From the NCBI RefSeq assembly GCF_000364165.2, contig NZ_CP097810.1, positions 1 to 64,000 of the forward strand: 64,000 nt of DNA. The letters run 5' to 3'. The notes under the pieces were generated by a model that searched no databases, was not told the origin of the DNA, and saw only the letters and a program-made list of their open reading frames with translations. The position numbers and the translations under genes are program-made. Shown here piece after piece: positions 55,352 to 63,960 of the stretch (within the stretch, counting starts at the first letter, position 1; each line of letters starts with the position of its first letter). Source of the DNA: Clostridium sp. MD294. Lineage in GTDB: Bacteria; Bacillota; Clostridia; Lachnospirales; Anaerotignaceae.

Positions 55352-56818
55352 CTATGAATTTTGTAACAGTTGTTTTCCTTGTTGTATTATTTTTTGGTAT
55401 CTTGTTTCATTGACGCTTTTTAGCCATGCAATTTTACCAGAAATTTCTTGTTTTGTTTGTTTTGGTATAGCCTCTCCTGCATTTTTTAATTTCTGTGCAT
55501 TATGTATAGAAGCTCTTAATATTTTTATCCAATTTCGAGTAACACCAATTTCTGCATTGTTTATTACAATACCTGTAATATACTGTCTGTTATGTTTTCT
55601 CAATATATGCGTTTTTTGTTTATTGATATGAAAGCCTTCTGCCTCTATTATTTTTTGTATACTATTTAAAAAGCTGCCTATAGCAAAATTTTCTAATTCT
55701 CCTGTATAACTAAAACTCATATCATCAGCATATCTTGTATAAATGACACCTAATTTTTGACACAATCCATTGATACGTTTATCCATTCTTTTACATATCA
55801 TATTGGTAATCATAGGACTAGCAGGAGAACCTTGAGGCAATATTCTTTCTGATGTTTTAATATATTTTGTTTCTCCTTTTATTTCCACTGCCATTCTTTC
55901 GCAATAAGTACAAATCATAGCAAGAATAGAAGAAATATAACCAGAATAACCTAAATATTGAAATAATCCTCTCACTCTTTCAAATGTAATGGTTGGGAAA
56001 AAGTTTTCTAAATCAATATTAATCAATAAATCAGGGCTTGTCTGATGTGCTTTTGCACCTGTTAATACAGATTTTGATTTTATAAAGCCATGTGCTACAT
56101 CAGAAATTTCTGTTTTTTCTAATATTTTCTCTAATATTTGTTTTTGTGCTGTTTTTAATTGTGTTTTTGGGGCAGCAATATGACGCATACCACCACTTTT
56201 TTTAGGCACATCAAAGCGATAATAATTATCAAATGTCACGACATCTCTGTGATAAGCCAAATAACGTAATGTACTATATTCTATTTGCAAAAGCTGTGCA
56301 ATATCTTTATCTGTTTCTAATATGGGCAAATTGTTTTGTTTGAGTTTTTGTATATCTGTTTGTTTTTTATGCAAAATATTAGAGTAGCCTCTACCTATAA
56401 ACAATATATTTTCTGATTTTCTTTTTTGCCATTGTTCTGTTTTTAGCTGTTTTTGTCTTTGTCTTTCTGCCTTTCTTTCTGCACGTCTAGCAATAGAAGC
56501 TTTCATAATTTCCTGTGAAACAACAGCACGGATTTTTTCATAATCCCATGTATCTTGATATTGCTTTTGTAAAGAAGAAAGTTTTATTTCGATTTCTCTT
56601 TTTTCTTTATAAGCCTGTGCAATTTGCTCTGACAATTTTTGAAATTCATCAAGCAATTTTTTTCTATTTTGAAAATCTTGTTCTGTTTCATTTTGCTGAC
56701 GTTCATAAGGTGTTGGTAAATGGCTTGGCCAGAAACCATATTCTTGCATTTTTAAAAATGTAAACTCTTTTTTGCCCATTTCATTTATTAGTTTTCTATA
56801 TTCAGACTTTGTATCCAT
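55352..56818 (-). CDS. Retron-type reverse transcriptase
   Basis: 488 residues. Residues about 1-165 are a charged, coiled-coil-rich extension ending in FIGRGYSNIL. The polymerase follows: FDVPKKSGGMRHIAAPK, INIDLENFFPTI (first catalytic Asp), LPQGSPASPMITN (328-340) and YADD (363-366). Retron-specific features are the GAKAH stretch (254-258; usually NAxxH) and the ITG of YITGIVIN (usually VTG). There is no maturase or endonuclease domain, so it is not a group II intron protein. Its ATG overlaps the SWIM gene stop by one base (TAATG). It should use the neighbouring ncRNA modules as template and primer. Confidence 0.93.
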   Translation of the reverse strand: MDTKSEYRKLINEMGKKEFTFLKMQEYGFWPSHLPTPYERQQNETEQDFQNRKKLLDEFQKLSEQIAQAYKEKREIEIKLSSLQKQYQDTWDYEKIRAVVSQEIMKASIARRAERKAERQRQKQLKTEQWQKRKSENILFIGRGYSNILHKKQTDIQKLKQNNLPILETDKDIAQLLQIEYSTLRYLAYHRDVVTFDNYYRFDVPKKSGGMRHIAAPKTQLKTAQKQILEKILEKTEISDVAHGFIKSKSVLTGAKAHQTSPDLLINIDLENFFPTITFERVRGLFQYLGYSGYISSILAMICTYCERMAVEIKGETKYIKTSERILPQGSPASPMITNMICKRMDKRINGLCQKLGVIYTRYADDMSFSYTGELENFAIGSFLNSIQKIIEAEGFHINKQKTHILRKHNRQYITGIVINNAEIGVTRNWIKILRASIHNAQKLKNAGEAIPKQTKQEISGKIAWLKSVNETRYQKIIQQGKQLLQNS

Positions 56819-58584
56819 TATAGCAACATCTCCATAATATCATTAATTTTATATTCTTTGTTATATTCCAAATTTTCTAGTTTTAATAGTTTAAAAGAAG
56901 CAACATACAGTGCAAGGATATGGGCACAAGGCTCTGATATATTTTTTGCACCTCTTTTAAATGTTGCACAACTGCAATTCAATTTTACAATTTGTGCATC
57001 TTGGTCAATAACAATCTCTGTATTACTAGGGGCATAATAATTGCCTTCATTATATGTTGTAGTGAATATAAATTCTTTTTTAGGAGTATACATTACTCTC
57101 ATATTGTTAAATGTCTTTTTACTATATTTTTCAACTTGTTTTTCTATATTTGTAATTTCATAAAGCTGATGTGGTATAGGCTCATTACACAAATGACGGA
57201 AACGAACTTTATTGTTTACCATATCAAAATAGCCCTCTCCTTTTCTAAAGAGCATACCAATACCTGCTTTTACTTTATCTTGTATTACACTATCTTTAAA
57301 ATGGTCAAATATTTCCTGCATAGATAAACAACGTTGCTGTTTTAACAATTTATAAACTTCATTATAATTTCCATTTCCTGTAAATCCAGCCATAATATTA
57401 AATGCTGTACCTTTTACCCAGTCATTAGAACTCCAAGAAGAAAAGCCAACTGTCATCTGTAATGTTCCCATATCTGCCCTAATAAACTGAGGCATACCAA
57501 ATCCCAAAAATTTTACATAAAATGCTTTTGCAATAGGAAGCAGTTTTTCCATTACCAACCAACGTCTTCTACCCCAAATTTTTTCTTCTCTCTTTTTTTT
57601 GCCTTTATACACAGCATTTAATGTGATTACTTTACCAAATGGTTCAAATACAATTTGTATTCTTTGTTCTGGTTCTAATATCCATTTCATGTAGCGAGGG
57701 CTTTTTTTCTCTTTATGTTTTCTTAAAAAAGCACAAATATCATACATATCAGAAGGACTTAATTCCAACTCTATACCATCTAATGCTGCCGCTGAGGAAA
57801 CTTGATTAAATCCTTTTATCCACGTTTCAGGTAAATCAATTTTCTTTTCTACATATTCTGGTACAACATCATTTTCCACTGTAAAACCATCTGGATTAAC
57901 AGACAATGTTACATCAGTATAACTACGAAATCTTTGCATTTCTTTTTCCAGCTTTGCAGAAAAATCAATATTGGTTGTACCAAGTTTTGGCTCTTGCAAC
58001 AAATCAAATTCTTCCATAGCTACAGACAAACAACCATAAGTAGACTCATCTACTGAAAAAGCTTCAAATGAAACTTGGTCTTTGTGTACCGTAATGACAG
58101 GGTCTAACACAAACCATAAACTATAATCTCTATCTCTTATAAATTTCCAGAAATCTCTTTCTATTTTATAATAGTCTTTCCACGCATCATATGCGTCAAT
58201 TTGTTTTTGCAAATTTCTTTGTATATTCTGCAATTTTTTGATTTCTTCATTTTGCTGTGACAATTCTTCATCACAAACAGACATTTTTTGTTTTAATCCT
58301 TCTCTAATTTTAGGTGCATACTGTTCATGTGTTTTAATACGTCTTTCAATTTCTTGGTCTAGCCACTCAAAATATTCAGGTCTTTCTTTTTGTTTTTGGC
58401 TCATATCTGAAACAACAATATCTCTTAACATAAGCATAGCATCTCTAAACAATAATGGGTGTTTTAATTTGCCTGAAAAAGAAACTTTTTCATCTCTTGA
58501 CAAATCTGCACTAAATCCTAATGTTGTTTGATTATTGACTTGTCTACACTGAGAAGGACTTGCATATTTATAATTTACTTGCAT
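56818..58584 (-). CDS. SWIM zinc-finger protein of the retron operon
   Basis: 588 residues. The SWIM finger, CxCx(n)CxH, is at C537, C539, C553 and H555 (NCSCATFKRG..EPCAH). Residues about 95-130 are coiled coil. The centre is unassigned but includes a region around 430-470 (EVYKLLKQQRCLSMQEIFDHF) that could be a winged helix. SWIM domains bind nucleic acid or protein. The gene starts 5 bp after the 916-residue gene and ends in the RT start. As I recall, the combination matches a described retron type (RT, SWIM, ARM/HEAT). It is a likely effector or sensor. Confidence 0.85.
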   Translation of the reverse strand: MQVNYKYASPSQCRQVNNQTTLGFSADLSRDEKVSFSGKLKHPLLFRDAMLMLRDIVVSDMSQKQKERPEYFEWLDQEIERRIKTHEQYAPKIREGLKQKMSVCDEELSQQNEEIKKLQNIQRNLQKQIDAYDAWKDYYKIERDFWKFIRDRDYSLWFVLDPVITVHKDQVSFEAFSVDESTYGCLSVAMEEFDLLQEPKLGTTNIDFSAKLEKEMQRFRSYTDVTLSVNPDGFTVENDVVPEYVEKKIDLPETWIKGFNQVSSAAALDGIELELSPSDMYDICAFLRKHKEKKSPRYMKWILEPEQRIQIVFEPFGKVITLNAVYKGKKKREEKIWGRRRWLVMEKLLPIAKAFYVKFLGFGMPQFIRADMGTLQMTVGFSSWSSNDWVKGTAFNIMAGFTGNGNYNEVYKLLKQQRCLSMQEIFDHFKDSVIQDKVKAGIGMLFRKGEGYFDMVNNKVRFRHLCNEPIPHQLYEITNIEKQVEKYSKKTFNNMRVMYTPKKEFIFTTTYNEGNYYAPSNTEIVIDQDAQIVKLNCSCATFKRGAKNISEPCAHILALYVASFKLLKLENLEYNKEYKINDIMEMLL

Positions 58585-58589
58585 TAGTA

Positions 58590-61340
58590 CTACACCTCCT
58601 TCTGTATTTGAGCAAATGTTACAAGTGCTTTTTCTGCATTTATTTTAACATTTGTACTACCTATATCAAGCAATATATTCTCTATTTCTTTTTTCTTTTG
58701 TGGACAATATTTTACAAATGTTGGTATAGTAGAATATACATAATCTTTACTTTTTGCTGCCTTATTTGGTAAATAAAGCAATGTTTTGACATAATAAATA
58801 TACAAATCGGGCTGCACTTTTTCTAAATGTTCAAACGCTTTTTCCATTTTTTCTGATAAATAAGATTTTACTGCTATGCAAGGGTGTTCTAGCATACGGA
58901 AAACAAATTTCTGAGGTGTTTTATCCCCATACCATTCTTCCAGTTTTTGCAAACCATATTGATATGCTCTTTCCACTGGGGAGTCCAACAATATCATGTG
59001 CATTTTTTCTCTTTTTTCTATTTCCATATTCTCAAATATACTTTGTGCGATTTTATTTAATGTACTTGCATTACACTCCATAAGCAACAGCATTGTTGTA
59101 TTTCTTTCTATTAATGTATCTTTTAAAATGTCTACAATTTCTGTAAGTGTTTTTACTACTTTTGCTGTGCCTGTTTCCAATATAGACAGTATTATGCCAT
59201 CTTTAAGCATATTGTCCTCTTTTACCGCTTTTAACAATGCAATTGTATTATAATTTCTCTCTGATATTGTACTATGTTTTAGTTCAATATTTTGTAATGT
59301 TTCTTTTAGTTGTTCATATGGTAAATAGAATATTACATTTTCTGCAATTTCAGTCATAAATTCTGGCATTTTTTTATTGTTTAACAGCAATACAATAAAA
59401 TGCTTCATAAGTGTTTGTTTTTGTGTTATTGTTGCAGTATCTAATTTTTTTACAGAGTTTTGAAGCAATTCAATGATATTTTCTGGATACTCTATATTTA
59501 TATTAGAAGTCAGTTCTTTTATAAATGCTATATATTCTTCTGCATTAAATACATCTATATTTGTTTTTACTACTTCATACCAGTCTTCTATGGTATCCAT
59601 ACACAACATATTTGCTATATTTTCTGGACTGAATTTGCCATTTGTTTTTACAAAATATTCTTTTGCCACATTCTGCAATACTTCAGATTTCATATTCATT
59701 AGTGTTAACATAATTTCCGCATCAAATGCAGTCAATGCTTTCAATTTTGGCATTAACAATTCTTCAAAGAATTTCGAAAGTGACTGATTTGGTACTTGAG
59801 AAAGTTGTATCAATTCTTTTAGTTCAAATTCAGGAAGCAAATTTTGTTTTTGTGCCTCTTGCAATACTTCATAGCAAAAATAAAGCACATCATTATGTGT
59901 AGAATTTTTTACGATATACATAATATCATCTATATGCCTATACCATACTTCTTTTTTTTCAAAATATTTATCAATGAAAAAAGAACTACCATACATAACA
60001 TCATAATATTGCTTACTTGCAAGAAATTCTCTCGTCATCTCTACAAATTTATTTTCATCTGTTGCCTTATAATTATCCCATATTCTTCTGAGGTATCTTT
60101 GATAATATTTATATGCCTCCTCATTGGTGTTTTTAAGATAATTTTTTGTTCTTTGTGAATCAATATAATACGTAATTTTTCCTATAGCATCAGCCATATC
60201 ATATGCCCTTGCCATTTGTATGGTATTTTTAAATGCAATATTATTGATATTTTTGCCATCTGTATAGGTATTTTTATCATACAATTTTTGGCTACCATAC
60301 TGCATAACCCAATAATTATTATAAATATCACTATAATTACCACGACTTTGTTCTATATATTCCTCTAATTCTTTACCTGTCAATGTTTTACCATAAACTT
60401 TTAACCTTTTTACATGAAAATCCATTTCAGGCAATGTTTTGTATATAAATTCTTTTTGCTTTTGTATTAATTTTTCATCAAATACACTGATGTAATTTTG
60501 AGCAAAACGTATCAATCCATTATGATATTCTTTTTTTGCCCACCATGTTTCACTTTTTACAATTTCTTTTGCTTTTTCAAGCAATATAGGGTTTTTATCT
60601 ATTGTAAGCTGTTCGAATATACCACAAGCCAGTTCTACACTTGCAACTTTAAATACTTTTTCATATTCTTCTACAGAAGGACTACTTTTGATAAATTCCT
60701 TCATTTTTTTAATTCTGCTATACAATCTTTGTTTTGAAAACATATCATATACAATGTTATAATATTTACTATTTTTTTCAAAACCAAATAATGTACTTGG
60801 GTCTTCTATTATCTCAAAATCTTCAAATGTAATATTATTTTGTTTGAAATATGTCACATAGTCTTCATATTTTGTTTGTTTATAATAATCTAACTCCGCC
60901 TTTTGTTCTAATTCGTAAAATTCTTTCACAATATAGTTGTCGTCAATAATGAGATGTCTTATGTACCTACGTTGCTCTCTATTATAATCCCATTTTTCTT
61001 TTGCCGTTTTATATCCTCTTTTATAACAGAGCAACTTTTCTTCTATATAATAATATGTATTGGGAATAGAAGGTAAATGTTCCTTCTCGCCATGAAATAC
61101 TGCATAATGTGTATACTTTACTACTGGTTGTAATAAATAACCATTCATATAATATTGATTAGAAGACTTTTTTACTCCTATTTCAACTCCTTGTATACCA
61201 TATAATACCAGCAAACAATTATTTTCTTTGCTGTCTTTTCCCCACAGCATTATTTTACGAATTGGGTCGTTATTATAATAAAGTCTTTGTTTTTGTTCTT
61301 CTGTCAATTCAGACATTAGTATAAATTTTTCTCGTGCCAT
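58590..61340 (-). CDS. Large HEAT/ARM-like helical protein of the retron operon
   Basis: 916 residues, no signal or membrane helix. The first 60 residues contain a compact beta-type region (LLVLYGIQGVEIGVK; possibly WGR-like, unproven). Most of the rest is helical repeats, with HEAT-like units clearest at the C-terminus (LEHPCIAVKSYLSEKMEKAFEHL; DIGSTNVKINAEKALVTFAQIQ). First gene of the leftward operon; AAGGG precedes the ATG. A TATAAT-like -10 (61433-61428) lies 90 bp upstream. Likely a protein-protein scaffold or toxin partner. Confidence 0.78.
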   Translation of the reverse strand: MAREKFILMSELTEEQKQRLYYNNDPIRKIMLWGKDSKENNCLLVLYGIQGVEIGVKKSSNQYYMNGYLLQPVVKYTHYAVFHGEKEHLPSIPNTYYYIEEKLLCYKRGYKTAKEKWDYNREQRRYIRHLIIDDNYIVKEFYELEQKAELDYYKQTKYEDYVTYFKQNNITFEDFEIIEDPSTLFGFEKNSKYYNIVYDMFSKQRLYSRIKKMKEFIKSSPSVEEYEKVFKVASVELACGIFEQLTIDKNPILLEKAKEIVKSETWWAKKEYHNGLIRFAQNYISVFDEKLIQKQKEFIYKTLPEMDFHVKRLKVYGKTLTGKELEEYIEQSRGNYSDIYNNYWVMQYGSQKLYDKNTYTDGKNINNIAFKNTIQMARAYDMADAIGKITYYIDSQRTKNYLKNTNEEAYKYYQRYLRRIWDNYKATDENKFVEMTREFLASKQYYDVMYGSSFFIDKYFEKKEVWYRHIDDIMYIVKNSTHNDVLYFCYEVLQEAQKQNLLPEFELKELIQLSQVPNQSLSKFFEELLMPKLKALTAFDAEIMLTLMNMKSEVLQNVAKEYFVKTNGKFSPENIANMLCMDTIEDWYEVVKTNIDVFNAEEYIAFIKELTSNINIEYPENIIELLQNSVKKLDTATITQKQTLMKHFIVLLLNNKKMPEFMTEIAENVIFYLPYEQLKETLQNIELKHSTISERNYNTIALLKAVKEDNMLKDGIILSILETGTAKVVKTLTEIVDILKDTLIERNTTMLLLMECNASTLNKIAQSIFENMEIEKREKMHMILLDSPVERAYQYGLQKLEEWYGDKTPQKFVFRMLEHPCIAVKSYLSEKMEKAFEHLEKVQPDLYIYYVKTLLYLPNKAAKSKDYVYSTIPTFVKYCPQKKKEIENILLDIGSTNVKINAEKALVTFAQIQKEV

Positions 61341-61573
61341 TAATAGAAATCCCTTCTTTCTCTCTATAATATTTTTTGCTGCACAATATTACTTTTCAAA
61401 AACAAACAAAATAATTAGCATATTTACATTATAGCCGTGAAACAAATTAACATTACATTATTTATAGAAATACTATATTGAACAATTTACAAATATTTCT
61501 ATGATAATTATACAGATTTTTATTTCATTTTTCAAGTAATATTATAAAATATTATGAAAATATGTAAAAAAAG

Positions 61574-61601
61574 TTGACATTTTAAATTACTATGTTATAA
61601 T
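61574..61601 (+). promoter_or_regulatory. Promoter of the ncRNA array
   Basis: TTGACA (61574-61579), 16-bp spacer, TATAAT (61596-61601), both perfect consensus. Transcription would start near 61608 and enter module 1 within about ten bases. It fixes the array on the plus strand, diverging from the protein operon. Confidence 0.9.
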
Positions 61602-61613
61602 ATTTTACAATAA

Positions 61614-61816
61614 AGGTTGAATTTTCTGGTCTGTTTACTTTGGAGTTGCTTCAAAGTTGTTTTTAAACTACCATTTCATCACAATGTTTTGCGTCACTCG
61701 CTCACTGCGACCGGTACTCTAGCTTTAAACAGTATCCTGCGGTAAAAGCCAGAGTACCGGTGCAGTGGCTAAAGTGTCAAAACAGTATATTATTTTGTTT
61801 GCAGAAAATTCAACCT
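61614..61816 (+). ncRNA. Retron-like ncRNA module 1
   Basis: Ends: AGGTTGAATTTTCTG (61614-61628) pairs perfectly with CAGAAAATTCAACCT (61802-61816), as retron a1/a2 do. A small hairpin CTTTGGAG/CTTCAAAG (61638-61645, 61649-61656) follows. The long hairpin starts with TGTTTTG/CAAAACA (61685-61691, 61778-61784), then CACT/AGTG, then variable arms ACTGC/GCAGT and CCGGTACTCT/AGAGTACCGG (61711-61720, 61751-61760). Its loop holds CAGTATCCTGCGGTAAA. Confidence 0.85.
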
Positions 61817-61850
61817 ATTCGTTTTTAAAATTTTATATTTGTAATTCATT

Positions 61851-62054
61851 GGCTTAGGTTTTCTGGTCTGTTTGCTTTGGAGTTGCTTCAAAGTTGTTTT
61901 TAAACTACCATTTCACCACAATGTTTTGCGTCACTCGCTCCTCCATGACACTAGATGAGGTAGGTTAAAGTATCCTTTGGAACTACCTCATCTAGTGTAC
62001 GGAGGGCTAAAGTGTCAAAACAGGATATTTGTTTTGTTTGCAGAAAACCTAGCC
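61851..62054 (+). ncRNA. Retron-like ncRNA module 2
   Basis: Ends: GGCTTAGGTTTTCTG (61851-61865) with CAGAAAACCTAGCC (62041-62054), one bulge. Same small hairpin as module 1. TGTTTTG/CAAAACA base; variable arm CTCC/GGAG then a 16-bp perfect stem ACACTAGATGAGGTAG with CTACCTCATCTAGTGT (61948-61963, 61983-61998). Loop holds AAGTATCCTTTGGAA. Confidence 0.85.
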
Positions 62055-62085
62055 TTTTTTTAAAATTTTATATTTGTAATTTATT

Positions 62086-62287
62086 GGCTTAGGTTTTCTG
62101 GTCTGTTTGCTTTGAAGTTGCTTCAAAGTTGTTTTTAAACTACCATTTCACCACAATGTTCTGCGTCATCGCACATCGATGTAAATATATTCAGTTATGA
62201 CAGTAGCCTTCGGAAAACTAAATATATTTACGGATGTGCTGAAGTGTCAGAACAGTATATTTGTTTTGTTTGCAGAAAACCTAGCCT
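62086..62287 (+). ncRNA. Retron-like ncRNA module 3
   Basis: Ends as module 2 (62086-62100 with 62274-62287). The long hairpin base reads TGTTCTG/CAGAACA (62157-62163, 62249-62255), a compensated change from modules 1 and 2. Variable arms GCACATC/GATGTGC (62171-62177, 62234-62240) and GTAAATATATT/AATATATTTAC (62181-62191, 62222-62232). Loop holds CAGTAGCCTTCGGAAAA. Confidence 0.85.
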
Positions 62288-62321
62288 TTTTTTAAAATTT
62301 TATATTTGTAATTTATTTAAG

Positions 62322-62521
62322 TTAGATTTTCTGGTCTATTTACTTTGGAGTTGCTTCAAAGTTGTTTTTCAATTACTTTTTCATCACAATGTTCTACGCC
62401 ACTCGCGACCATACGGCACCGCGGACGGGTTAAAACAGTATACTAGCGTTTAACCCGTCCGCGGTACGTATGGTGCTAAAGTGTTATAACAGTATATCTG
62501 TTTTGTTTGCAGAAAATCTAA
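62322..62521 (+). ncRNA. Retron-like ncRNA module 4
   Basis: Ends: TTAGATTTTCTG (62322-62333) with CAGAAAATCTAA (62510-62521), perfect. Variable arms ACCATAC/GTATGGT (62408-62414, 62468-62474) and a 17-bp perfect stem, ACCGCGGACGGGTTAAA (62418-62434) with TTTAACCCGTCCGCGGT (62449-62465). The loop is shorter, ACAGTATACTAGCG. This GC-rich stem stands out in AT-rich DNA. The hairpin base has one mismatch. Confidence 0.83.
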
Positions 62522-62535
62522 TTTTTTATGCTTTT

Positions 62536-62572
62536 ATTCCTTATAATATCTATATTATAGGGAATTTTTTTT
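62536..62572 (+). terminator. Terminator of the ncRNA array
   Basis: ATTCCTTATAATA (62536-62548) pairs with TATTATAGGGAAT (62553-62565; one G-U), followed by a run of eight T. Confidence 0.9.
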
Positions 62573-62663
62573 ATAACACTTCAAAGGACAATGTACCATA
62601 TTTCATTCTATTACATAGTATTGTAATAACTATTTTACAAGCTATTTTCAGGAGGTATTTTAT

Positions 62664-63668
62664 ATGAAAAAAAGTAAATCTGTAATAGCACTTTTTTTAA
62701 CAGGTATATTGTCTTTTTCCCTTTTTACCGCTTGCTCCCAAAAACAAGAAACTGCTTTAATACCTGTTCGATTAAATGAAGTTGTGCATTCCGTTTTTTA
62801 TGCTCCTCAATATGTGGCTCAAGAACTTGATTTTTTTGAACAGGAAGGTTTAGATGTTTCTGTTTCTATAGGGCAAGGTGCGGATAAATCCATGACTGCG
62901 CTTCTGTCTAATAATGCTGACATCGCCCTTCTTGGTACAGAGGCAGGTATTTATGTTTATAATGAAGGAAAACAAGATTATCCTTTAGCATTTGCTCAAC
63001 TTACACAACGTGCTGGTAATTTTCTTGTTTCACGTGAGCCAGAACCCAATTTTCAATGGAGCGACGTCAAAGGAAAATCCATTATAGGGGGCAGAATTGG
63101 TGGTATGCCAGAATTAGTACTTGAATATGTACTCAAACAAAACGGTATTACACCTAACGAAGATATGGAATTGATAAACAACATTTCATACACTTCTACA
63201 TCTGGTGCATTTGTGGGAGATATAGGAGATTATACTGTAGAATTTGAGCCTACTGCCACAGCACTCGAGCAGCAAGGAAACGGTTATATTGTTGCCTCAC
63301 TAGGTACAGCAAGCGGTTATGTACCTTATACAGTATATATGTCTACAAGCGATTATATACAACAATATCCAGACGTAATACAAAAATTTACAAATGCCAT
63401 TCAAAAAGGGCAAACATGGGTAAAAGAGCATACTTCAGAACAAATTGCTCAAGTAATACTTCCTCAATTTCCTGATACTGACATAGAAACACTTACTACA
63501 ATTATTGAACGCTATAAACAGCAAAACACTTGGAAAGAAAATACAATTTTCGACAAAGATGGCTTTACTCTTATACAGGATATTATGGAGCAAGGCGGAG
63601 AACTTTCTGCTCGTATACCTTATGAAGATATGATAGTTACAGAATTTTCTGAAAATGCCATAAAATAA
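62664..63668 (+). CDS. ABC-transporter solute-binding lipoprotein, NMT1/SsuA-like
   Basis: 334 residues with a lipoprotein signal (SLFTACSQ; lipobox cysteine about residue 24). The mature part matches the NMT1/THI5/SsuA periplasmic-binding fold (NEVVHSVFYAPQYVAQELDFFEQEGLDV; ADIALLGTEAGIYVYNEG), a family that binds thiamine precursors, sulphonates or taurine, so the ligand is open. AGGAGGT precedes the ATG. No permease or ATPase gene follows in the window; a terminator follows directly, so it is a single-gene unit here. Confidence 0.88.
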   Translation: MKKSKSVIALFLTGILSFSLFTACSQKQETALIPVRLNEVVHSVFYAPQYVAQELDFFEQEGLDVSVSIGQGADKSMTALLSNNADIALLGTEAGIYVYNEGKQDYPLAFAQLTQRAGNFLVSREPEPNFQWSDVKGKSIIGGRIGGMPELVLEYVLKQNGITPNEDMELINNISYTSTSGAFVGDIGDYTVEFEPTATALEQQGNGYIVASLGTASGYVPYTVYMSTSDYIQQYPDVIQKFTNAIQKGQTWVKEHTSEQIAQVILPQFPDTDIETLTTIIERYKQQNTWKENTIFDKDGFTLIQDIMEQGGELSARIPYEDMIVTEFSENAIK

Positions 63669-63685
63669 AATACTCCCCCCAACAC

Positions 63686-63713
63686 AAAAGGAGCGTAGTT
63701 TTACGCTCCTTTT
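63686..63713. terminator. Bidirectional terminator
   Basis: AAAAGGAGCGTA (63686-63697) pairs with TACGCTCCTTTT (63702-63713). It separates the convergent solute-binding and regulator genes. Confidence 0.92.
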
Positions 63714-63960
63714 AAATATCTCTTTTTTCAAACAAACTTTCTATAGATACATCAAGCACTTTAGAAAGTCCATACAATTCAATATCTGTTACCATTCTTT
63801 GTTTTTCTTCTATTCTAGAAATAGAACCTCTACAAATATAAATCGCCATTGTTTCAAGTTTGTCTGATAATGTCTGCTGACTTAATCCCTTTTTAATACG
63901 TAATTCTTTTATTTTACTTCCTATCATATTTTTTTGTTTGCCTTCTATTATTCTCGCCAT
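63712..63960 (-). CDS. XRE-family transcriptional regulator
   Basis: 82 residues, a single helix-turn-helix (IGSKIKELRIKKGLSQQTLSDKL; GSISRIEEKQRMVTDIELYGLSKVLDV), about the size of a lone HTH_3 domain. The insert AIYICR before the recognition helix makes it slightly longer than usual. AAAAGGAC precedes the ATG. It may control its own transcript or the convergent gene; no operator could be identified. Confidence 0.88.
   Translation of the reverse strand: MARIIEGKQKNMIGSKIKELRIKKGLSQQTLSDKLETMAIYICRGSISRIEEKQRMVTDIELYGLSKVLDVSIESLFEKRDI

Larger units (their letters stand above)
61614..62521 (+). repeat. Four-module tandem array, period 233-237 bp
   Basis: The motif TTCTGGTCT recurs at 61624, 61861, 62096 and 62329. 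The modules are separated by a shared AT-rich spacer (TTAAAATTTTATATTTGTAA). Conserved parts are the small hairpin, the hairpin base, the terminal loop and the TTTTGTTTGCAG before a2; only the long stem arms differ. The array has its own promoter and terminator. Confidence 0.93.

Noticed and set aside
55140-55631. Plus-strand open frame of 163 codons
   Set aside because: It overlaps the RT gene on the other strand, is hydrophobic by AT bias and has no ribosome site.
55352-56818. Group II intron reverse transcriptase
   Set aside because: No maturase (X) or HNH domain and no intron RNA ends; retron-type motifs instead.
62244-62453. Open frame of 69 codons inside the array
   Set aside because: It crosses two ncRNA modules, lacks a ribosome site and is a by-product of the repeated sequence.
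61614-62521. CRISPR array
   Set aside because: The period is about 235 bp, the conserved parts are structured arms and loops, the variable parts are self-complementary stems, and there are no cas genes.
55352-62572. Diversity-generating retroelement
   Set aside because: No template/variable repeat pair with A-specific changes and no Avd gene; differences between modules keep base pairing, which DGR mutagenesis would not.
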